From Deltaproteobacteria bacterium (GTDB lineage Bacteria; Desulfobacterota_C; Deferrisomatia; Deferrisomatales; JACRMM01): a stretch of 6,783 nucleotides of DNA. The notes under the pieces are model-generated. The model saw only the letters and a program-made list of their open reading frames with translations, was not told the origin of the DNA and made no database searches. Of this stretch, positions 1 through 4,112 are shown piece after piece. A program made the position numbers and the translations under genes. How positions within the stretch are numbered: position 1 is the first letter of the stretch; every line of letters begins with the position of its first letter. Location: contig JACRCS010000383.1 of NCBI GenBank assembly GCA_016218905.1, positions 1 through 6,783 of the forward strand, written 5' to 3'.

Positions 1-65
1 ACGATCTGGTCGCCCAGTCGGATCACCTCCAGGAGGAGGTCAAGGGGCTGTCGGCCGAGGAGTAG
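1..65 (+). CDS. C-terminal end of an unidentified protein (partial)
   Basis: The frame beginning at base 3 is open from the window edge to a TAG at 63-65 and encodes a short acidic, probably helical tail (DLVAQSDHLQEEVKGLSAEE). The only clue to function is a loose resemblance to the last helix of methyl-accepting chemotaxis proteins, which often end in a Leu/Gln/Glu-rich segment of the type LxxQxxxLQxxV; this is inference from 20 residues. The stop lies only 2 bases before the thioesterase ATG, and the GAGGAG ribosome-binding site of that gene overlaps the last codons. The two genes are therefore probably cotranscribed and may be translationally coupled. Confidence 0.45.
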   Translation, partial: DLVAQSDHLQEEVKGLSAEE

Positions 66-67
66 GC

Positions 68-568
68 ATGTCGGCGAAAACCGAGCGCACCGTGGCCGAG
101 ACCTGCGTCACCATGGCGCAGATGATGCAGCCGAGCCACGCGAACCCCGCGGGGAACGTCCACGGCGGAACGATCATGAAGATGATCGACGACGCGGCGG
201 GCGTGGTCGCGATCCGCCACGCCCGGGCGAACACCGTCACGGCGAGCATCGACCGTCTGGACTTCCACGCGCCGGTCTTCGTGGGTAATCTCGTCACGCT
301 TCAGGCCTGCGTGAACTACGTCGGGCGGACGAGCATGGAGATCGGGGTGCGGGTGGAGGCCGAAGATCTCAAGACGGGCGAGGTCCGGCACACCGCTTCG
401 GCGTACCTCACCTTCGTCGCCCTCGACGAGCACGGAAAACCCCAGGAACTGCCGCGCCTCGTGCCCATCACCGACGAGGACCGGCGGCGCGTGGAGAAGG
501 CGCTGGAGCGGCGCCGCAAGCGGCTCGCGGGCTGCTCGGGGAAGACGGTTATCGGTTATCAGTCCTAA
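68..568 (+). CDS. Acyl-CoA thioesterase, hotdog fold (YkhA/BACH/YciA family)
   Basis: This 166-residue protein should hydrolyse acyl-CoA to free fatty acid and CoA in the cytoplasm. Residues 22-45 carry the hallmark of the HotDog ACOT family: PSHANPAGNVHGG followed by MKMIDDAAG. N26, H32-G33-G34 and D41/D42 lie in the active-site loop and central helix, and the segment closely resembles mammalian ACOT7 and Bacillus YkhA. A second typical feature is the basic C-terminal helix after PRLVPITDEDRRR (from about residue 131). The length fits a single-domain member. The start is supported by GAGGAG at 57-62, five bases upstream of the ATG. The last seven or so codons (about residues 159-166, ending TVIGYQS) are made of the left arm of the intergenic repeat at 543-611, so the tail is probably not part of the conserved fold. 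Acyl chain preference cannot be read from the sequence. Confidence 0.93.
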   Translation: MSAKTERTVAETCVTMAQMMQPSHANPAGNVHGGTIMKMIDDAAGVVAIRHARANTVTASIDRLDFHAPVFVGNLVTLQACVNYVGRTSMEIGVRVEAEDLKTGEVRHTASAYLTFVALDEHGKPQELPRLVPITDEDRRRVEKALERRRKRLAGCSGKTVIGYQS

Positions 569-611
569 AACCGAGAACCGAAGACCGAGAACCGAAAACC
601 GAAAACCGAAG
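543..611. repeat. Inverted heptamer array, core CGGT/ACCG
   Basis: Three left units follow CGGTNNN at 546, 553 and 560 (the third is CAGT), partly inside the thioesterase codons. A short gap follows, then six right units ACCGNNN start at exactly 570, 577, 584, 591, 598 and 605. The period is 7 without a slip. The three bases after each right-hand core are all purines (AGA, AAG, AGA, AAA, AAA, AAG). The right arm is the reverse complement of the left, so the transcript can fold back in several registers. The array fills the gap between the convergent thioesterase and minus-strand membrane gene. Read from the minus strand it is T-rich and could help end transcription from that side. Confidence 0.9.
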
Positions 612-616
612 GGTGC

Positions 617-877
617 CTAGCCGGAGGGAAGAAGGCCCACGGCCCAGTAGATCGAGCCCGAGGCGAGCGCGGCGGCCGCGGCGAGGTGGAGCCCGGTCCG
701 GAGGAGGTCGCGGTCCAGAACGACCAGCGACCGATGGAACCAGAGGTCGGCGAGAAAGACCAGGAGAACGGCAGCCACCGCTCCGGGGATGCAGAGCGCG
801 CCGCGTCCCTGTCGAAGTCCGAACCCCACGAGCAGCAACCCCGAAAACCAGAAGAGACCCGAGAGGATCCGGACCAT
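617..877 (-). CDS. Small three-helix membrane protein of unknown function
   Basis: This minus-strand frame encodes 86 residues beginning MVRILSGLFW and ending at a TAG (617-619 on the plus strand). Three hydrophobic segments are visible: about residues 4-21, 26-47 and 63-83. The first two are joined by a short basic loop (LRQGRG) and the last two by a charged loop (HRSLVVLDRDLLRTG). It is therefore probably an integral inner-membrane protein. Third codon positions are G/C-rich in this frame, and the minus-strand ATG is preceded by GGGAG at a spacing of five bases; both support a real gene. An upstream ATG at 952 would add 25 residues but would run into the MetE-like gene and lacks this ribosome-binding site. 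I recognise no family. It converges on the thioesterase and diverges from the MetE-like gene. Confidence 0.62.
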   Translation of the reverse strand: MVRILSGLFWFSGLLLVGFGLRQGRGALCIPGAVAAVLLVFLADLWFHRSLVVLDRDLLRTGLHLAAAAALASGSIYWAVGLLPSG

Positions 878-1961
878 GAGCTCTCCCGAAGGTGAGGCGG
901 GCGCACTGCCCGCAGCCAAGCTGTTTTCGCCCGGCGGCCTCGCCACGGGCATTGGAAGCCTTCCCTACGTCGAGGCCGGGGAGGCCGTCGAGATGGTCCT
1001 CCGGCACCTGCCCGAAATCCCGTTCTGGCCCCAGCTCCCCCGGCGCACGCCTCTCGAGGGCATGACCCTTCAGTACCTGGAGGGTTTTCCGGGCGTCCGG
1101 GACCCCGGCGGCGGGCGCGATCCCATCGTGGAGCTCGGCGAGGAGAGTCTCGCGGAGGTCGAGGCGTTCTACGGCCGCGCCCTCGCCGACGACCTCGGTC
1201 TCTTTGCCCTCAGCCCCGAGAGGGCGCCCGGATTCTATACGCTCGAAGAAGCGCTCGTCCAGGCGACCCTGCCGCTCCGGGCGGTCAAGGGTCACATAAC
1301 CGGCCCCGTGACGCTCTCGTCCTCGCTGCGGGACGCGGCCGGCCGGGAGATCGCCTACGACGATACGTTCCGGGAGGTGACGGCGATCTTCGTGGCCCGA
1401 AAGGCGCGGTGGCAGGCCGAGCGCCTGGGGAGGTTCGGCGTGCCCGTGATCCTCTTCCTGGACGAGCCGGTCATGGAGGTCTACGGGTCGGCCTACTCGG
1501 CCCTCACCGAAGCGATCGTCGAGGCGCTCTGGGCGCCGAGCCTGGAGGCGCTGCGCGAGGTGGCCGCGCTCTCCGGGATCCACTGCTGCGGGAACACGGA
1601 CTGGGAGCTCCTCTTCCGCTCGGGCGTGGACATCGTCAACTTCGACGCCTTCCACTACCTCGACCGCATGCTCCTCTACCCGCAGGCCCTGGCCGCCTAT
1701 CTGGAGGGGGGCGGCGTTCTCGCCTGGGGCATCGTGCCGACGAGCGAGCGAGCCGCCGGGCTGACCACCGACGACCTGTGGGAGCGGCTCAGCCAGGGCA
1801 TGGCCCGCTTCGCCGAGGCCGGAGTCGATCCGGACCTCCTTCGGAGGCAGTGCCTCCTCACTCCCTCCTGCGGGATGGGCAGCCTCGACTCTGCCCTCGC
1901 CCGCCACGTCCTCGGGCTCGTGTCGGAGCTCTCCCGCCGCTTTCGAGGTGTCAGCGTTTAG
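876..1961 (+). CDS. MetE-like (cobalamin-independent methionine synthase C-terminal domain) protein
   Basis: This 361-residue protein is a stand-alone relative of the catalytic C-terminal TIM barrel of MetE, part of the MetE/UroD superfamily of methyltransferases. Visible motifs are TGIGSLPY at 24-31, matching the VGSFP opening of that domain; HITGPVT at 140-146; LDEP with D196; HCCGNT at 236-241, supplying the H-x-C zinc ligands H236 and C238; and TPSCGMGS with C332 as the likely further cysteine ligand. In the position where MetE has a glutamate zinc ligand, the best match here is D257 (NFDAF), which is inference. The N-terminal half of full-length MetE is absent. Short MetE homologues of this sort (for example the MesA-MesD families) can take methyl groups from corrinoid proteins instead of folate, but the substrate here is unknown. 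The start is the last ATG before the conserved region, with GAGAGGA eight bases upstream; an in-frame ATG at 789 would add an unconserved, proline-rich leader. Confidence 0.82.
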   Translation: MSSPEGEAGALPAAKLFSPGGLATGIGSLPYVEAGEAVEMVLRHLPEIPFWPQLPRRTPLEGMTLQYLEGFPGVRDPGGGRDPIVELGEESLAEVEAFYGRALADDLGLFALSPERAPGFYTLEEALVQATLPLRAVKGHITGPVTLSSSLRDAAGREIAYDDTFREVTAIFVARKARWQAERLGRFGVPVILFLDEPVMEVYGSAYSALTEAIVEALWAPSLEALREVAALSGIHCCGNTDWELLFRSGVDIVNFDAFHYLDRMLLYPQALAAYLEGGGVLAWGIVPTSERAAGLTTDDLWERLSQGMARFAEAGVDPDLLRRQCLLTPSCGMGSLDSALARHVLGLVSELSRRFRGVSV

Positions 1962-1989
1962 GTCCTAGCGTCCTAACGCCTAACCGCTC
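1954..1989. repeat. Short inverted heptamer array, core GCGT/ACGC
   Basis: Left units lie on a 7-base grid: GCGTTTA at 1954, a degenerate GGTCCTA at 1961 and GCGTCCT at 1968. Right units ACGCCTA at 1976 and ACCGCTC at 1983 are also 7 apart. GCGTTTAGG (1954-1962) can pair with CCTAACGC (1972-1979) with one bulged T. The first unit contains the TAG stop codon of the MetE-like gene (1959-1961). This is a short, degenerate relative of the array at 3263-3410, and it sits directly before an intrinsic terminator. Confidence 0.65.
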
Positions 1990-2023
1990 GCCCTCCCGCT
2001 GCTTGTGCGGGAGGGCTTCTTTC
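1990..2023 (+). terminator. Intrinsic (rho-independent) terminator after the MetE-like gene
   Basis: A perfect 10-base-pair GC-rich stem is formed by GCCCTCCCGC (1990-1999) and GCGGGAGGGC (2007-2016), with a 7-base loop, TGCTTGT. It is followed by the T-rich run TTCTTTC (2017-2023). This ends transcription 29 bases after the MetE-like stop and separates that gene from the aminotransferase. Confidence 0.9.
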
Positions 2024-2031
2024 GGTACAGT
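2003..2031 (+). promoter_or_regulatory. Possible weak promoter for the aminotransferase gene
   Basis: TTGTGC at 2003-2008 and TACAGT at 2026-2031 are separated by 17 bases, a sigma70-like arrangement with three and four matches to the -35 and -10 consensus respectively. Transcription would start about 30 bases before the aminotransferase ATG. The -35 half would lie inside the loop and right stem of the preceding terminator. The aminotransferase needs its own promoter if that terminator is efficient, but the match is weak. Confidence 0.25.
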
Positions 2032-2068
2032 CCGGCTCCTGACGGCCAGCTGGAGCGAGGAGGAGAGT

Positions 2069-3259
2069 ATGCCGGTTGCGCGGAAGATCCTGGAAGCGAT
2101 GGAGGGATCCTCGTGGATCCGGAGGATGTTCGAAGAGGGCGCGCGCCTGAAGGCGGAGTTCGGGGCCGAGAACGTCTTCGACTTCAGCCTGGGCAACCCG
2201 AACCTCGAGCCGCCGGCGGAGTTCAAGACGGTGCTGCGGGAGCTCCTGGAGGACACGCGGGCGGGGCGCCACGGCTACATGCCCAACGCCGGCTACCCGG
2301 ACGTGCGCGACGCCGTCGCCGTCCAGGTCACCAAGGAGCAGGGCGTCCCCGTCCAGGGCAGCCACTTGGTGATGACTTCGGGCGCGGGCGGAGCGCTCAA
2401 CACGGTCTTCCGGGCCATCCTGGAAGCGGGGGACGAGGTGGTCGTCCCGAGGCCGTACTTCGTCGAGTACGGCTCCTATGTCGAGAATCACCAGGGCGTT
2501 CTGAAGACGGTCGAAACGAGCAGGGACTTCGACCTGGTCCTGGGCGCTCTGGACGAGGCGATCACCCGCAAGACCCGGGCCGTGCTCCTCAACTCCCCCA
2601 ACAACCCGACGGGGAAGATCTACTCCCGGCACAACCTCGAGGAGCTCGCCGAACTCCTCGACCGGAAGGCGATCGAGTACGGGCGCATCATCTACGTCAT
2701 CTCGGACGAGCCCTACCGGAAGGTCGTCTACGGCGACCTGGAGGTGCCGGGAGTCTTCTCGGTCTTCCCGAACTCGATCGTCTGCACGTCCTACTCGAAA
2801 GACCTGAGCCTCTCCGGCGAACGGATCGGCTACGTCGCCGCGAACCCCGCCATCGCGGGCGTGGAGACGCTCATGGGGGCGCTGACGCTCACGAACCGGA
2901 TCCTCGGGTTCGTGAACGCCCCGGCCCTGATGCAGCGCGCGGTGGCGCGCCTGCAGGGCGCATCCGTGGACATGAGCTTCTACCGCCGCAATCGGGACTG
3001 CCTCTACCAGGGCCTGGTGGAGGCCGGATACTCGTGCCACAAGCCCGAGGGGGCCTTCTACCTCTTCCCGCACAGCCCGATCCCCAACGACGTGGCGTTC
3101 GTGCATGAACTGCAAAAGGAGAAGATCCTCGGCGTGCCCGGCACCGGCTTCGGCGGCCCCGGCCACTTCCGCCTCGCCTACTGCTGCTCCTACGAAACCA
3201 TCGAGCGCAGCCTCCCGGGCTTTCGCCGGGCGATCGAGCGGGTGGTAGGACACATGTAG
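2069..3259 (+). CDS. PLP-dependent class I/II aminotransferase (AspC-like)
   Basis: This 396-residue, full-length cytoplasmic enzyme should transfer an amino group between an amino acid and a 2-oxo acid using pyridoxal phosphate. Fold-type I landmarks appear in order. DFSLGNPNLEPP (about 38-49) is in the N-terminal arm, YMPNAGYPDVR lies near 70-80 and MTSGAGGALN near 104. NSPNNPTG at 175-182 contains the cofactor-binding N179. ISDEPY contains D213, which contacts the pyridine nitrogen, and Y216. SYSKDLSLSGERIGY contains the Schiff-base lysine K244 and phosphate-binding R252. FRLAY carries R368, the likely substrate-carboxylate arginine. The opening SSWIRRMFEEGARL is typical of a subgroup annotated simply as pyridoxal-phosphate-dependent aminotransferase in anaerobes and deltaproteobacteria. 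Aspartate or aromatic amino acids are plausible substrates, but specificity is not readable. The start is fixed by AGGAGG (2058-2063), five bases before the ATG. Confidence 0.93.
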   Translation: MPVARKILEAMEGSSWIRRMFEEGARLKAEFGAENVFDFSLGNPNLEPPAEFKTVLRELLEDTRAGRHGYMPNAGYPDVRDAVAVQVTKEQGVPVQGSHLVMTSGAGGALNTVFRAILEAGDEVVVPRPYFVEYGSYVENHQGVLKTVETSRDFDLVLGALDEAITRKTRAVLLNSPNNPTGKIYSRHNLEELAELLDRKAIEYGRIIYVISDEPYRKVVYGDLEVPGVFSVFPNSIVCTSYSKDLSLSGERIGYVAANPAIAGVETLMGALTLTNRILGFVNAPALMQRAVARLQGASVDMSFYRRNRDCLYQGLVEAGYSCHKPEGAFYLFPHSPIPNDVAFVHELQKEKILGVPGTGFGGPGHFRLAYCCSYETIERSLPGFRRAIERVVGHM

Positions 3260-3262
3260 CGG

Positions 3263-3410
3263 GCGTTCTGCGTGCTGCGTTCCGCGTACTGCGTGGAGGC
3301 TCCGCAGGGGCCGTTCAACGTGAGACGCGCCACGCTGCACGCGACGATGTACCTGCGGGTTGTCCTCTTTCCCGAACATAGAACGCGAAACGCAGAACGC
3401 TGCACGCGAC
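3263..3410. repeat. Large inverted heptamer array, core GCGT/ACGC
   Basis: Five left units GCGTNNN start at exactly 3263, 3270, 3277, 3284 and 3291, with variable triplets TCT, GCT, TCC, ACT and GGA. Two right-hand blocks of the reverse-complement core follow. The first has four units at 3318, 3325, 3332 and 3339 (the first is ACGT); the second has five at 3376, 3383, 3390, 3397 and 3404 (the first is ACAT). Aligned in one register, 3263-3294 and 3376-3407 are complementary at about 25 of 32 positions. The two right blocks share the 14-base direct repeat ACGCTGCACGCGAC (3332-3345 and 3397-3410), suggesting block duplication. The array starts 4 bases after the aminotransferase stop and ends 5 bases before the NYN start, so it occupies nearly the whole gap. 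Confidence 0.93.
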
Positions 3411-3415
3411 CTTTC

Positions 3416-3880
3416 ATGCTTCTCATCGACGGCCACAACCTCATCGGACGTGTTCCGGGCTTCTCGCTCAGCGACGAGGAGGCGGGGCGGGAGGCCGTGC
3501 TCCGGCGGATCGGGGCTTCGAAGGCTGCGGGGTCCGGGCAGGTGATCGTCTTCTTCGACGGCGACCGGCCCGGCGGCGCTCGGGAAGAGCGCTTCGGAGG
3601 CGTTCGGGTCGTCTACCCGGCGGCGGGGCGTTCCGCCGACGAGGAGATCCTACGGCGCCTCGGCGCCGGCAATCCTCGGGGGTCGACGGTGGTCACCTCG
3701 GACGGCGGCCTCGCGGCGAGGGCGAGGGCCCTCGGCGCGGCGGTCGAAAGCTGCGAGGCGTTCTGGGCCCGGATCCAGCGCCGGCCCAGGGGCCCGGCTC
3801 CCGAGAAGCCGGAGACGGACCCCGGCGAGGTGGAGCGCTGGCTCGAGGAGTTTGCGAAAAGGGGCAAGAAGAGGCAGTAG
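3416..3880 (+). CDS. NYN-domain (YacP/Rae1-like) PIN-fold ribonuclease
   Basis: This 154-residue protein fits the YacP-type NYN family, whose Bacillus subtilis member Rae1 (about 170 residues) is a ribosome-associated endoribonuclease. The acidic metal-binding set is visible: D5 and N8 in MLLIDGHNLIG, D48 in VIVFFDGD, D75 in RSADEEIL and S95-D96 in VVTSDGGLA. A charged, lysine/arginine-rich tail follows the domain (about 120-154, after FWARIQRRPRG). The start is the ATG at 3416 because the family's conserved first strand begins there. The same frame upstream to 3272 only translates the heptamer repeat. There is no Shine-Dalgarno sequence before this ATG, and the right arm of the repeat ends five bases upstream, so translation may depend on the folding of that RNA. 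RNA cleavage is inferred from the family. Confidence 0.85.
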   Translation: MLLIDGHNLIGRVPGFSLSDEEAGREAVLRRIGASKAAGSGQVIVFFDGDRPGGAREERFGGVRVVYPAAGRSADEEILRRLGAGNPRGSTVVTSDGGLAARARALGAAVESCEAFWARIQRRPRGPAPEKPETDPGEVERWLEEFAKRGKKRQ

Positions 3881-3979
3881 GCCCGGTGGACGAGGTGTGG
3901 ACGAAGTGGACACGGTGACCGGATTCCGGGTGCACTAAGAGTCCACTACGTCCATACGGTCCACTGCGTCCACGGGCCC
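3880..3979. repeat. Inverted nonamer array, core GTGGAC/GTCCAC
   Basis: Left units begin with GTGGAC at 3886, 3897 and 3906, plus a degenerate GTGACC at 3915 (spacings 11, 9, 9). Right units begin GTCCAC, GTCCAT, GTCCAC and GTCCAC at exactly 3941, 3950, 3959 and 3968. The core is six bases and is followed by three variable bases, giving a period of 9. The outermost pairing continues into the flanks: GGCCC at 3880-3884 (starting on the last base of the NYN stop codon) matches GGGCC at 3974-3978, with G3885 bulged. The pyrimidine-rich, T-heavy stretch 3980-3994 follows the right arm, so the structure could act as the NYN gene's terminator. Confidence 0.92.
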
Positions 3980-3995
3980 TTCGTTCTCTTCTTCC

Positions 3996-4043
3996 CCACA
4001 ACATCTGGTATCTCCAAGCGTTCTAAACCCCATCCTGTAGTGA
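3996..4043 (+). promoter_or_regulatory. Possible tandem NrdR-box-like sites upstream of smc
   Basis: CCACAACATCTGGTAT at 3996-4011 matches all six strongly conserved positions of the 16-base NrdR box as I recall it (C, A, A, T, T, G), and about 11 of 16 overall. A second, weaker match at 4028-4043 has a good right half (TGTAGTG). The two starts are 32 bases apart, the helically phased spacing usual for paired NrdR boxes. They lie just upstream of the candidate smc promoter. NrdR normally represses ribonucleotide reductase genes, so its occurrence before smc would be unusual. The consensus is from memory. Confidence 0.3.
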
Positions 4044-4049
4044 TTTCCC

Positions 4050-4079
4050 TTTACTGCGCTACGCTCCCTCCGCTACCAT
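4050..4079 (+). promoter_or_regulatory. Candidate sigma70-type promoter for smc
   Basis: TTTACT at 4050-4055 and TACCAT at 4074-4079 are separated by 18 bases; each matches four of six consensus positions. Initiation near 4086 would give a leader of about 27 bases containing the smc ribosome-binding site. The local drop in G+C between 4001 and 4055 also fits a promoter region. The elements are chosen by eye. Confidence 0.4.
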
Positions 4080-4112
4080 CCCGCCGATGTCCACGCCAGG
4101 CGAGGGGTGGGA

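Noticed and set aside
789..875. Upstream ATG for the MetE-like protein
   Set aside because: The extra 29 residues are Pro/Arg/Ser-rich and unlike the family, and the ATG at 876 has a ribosome-binding site and is the nearest standard start before the conserved domain.
549..1907. Long minus-strand open frame (452 codons) opposite the MetE-like gene
   Set aside because: It is antisense to a conserved protein, is rich in Arg/Gly/Pro with no recognisable motif, and its end is only a translation of the ACCG heptamers. It is a high-GC shadow.
3272..3415. N-terminal extension of the NYN protein to an upstream ATG
   Set aside because: These 48 codons only translate the heptamer array; NYN family homology begins at MLLIDGHN (3416).
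1973..3436. Minus-strand open frame (487 codons) opposite the aminotransferase
   Set aside because: It lies across a full set of aminotransferase motifs on the other strand and also crosses repeat and terminator sequence. Its composition is typical of an antisense frame in GC-rich DNA.
3886..3976. CRISPR array
   Set aside because: The repeated units are 6-base cores with 3-base gaps and the second half is inverted; CRISPR repeats are longer, in one orientation, with spacers of about 30 bases.
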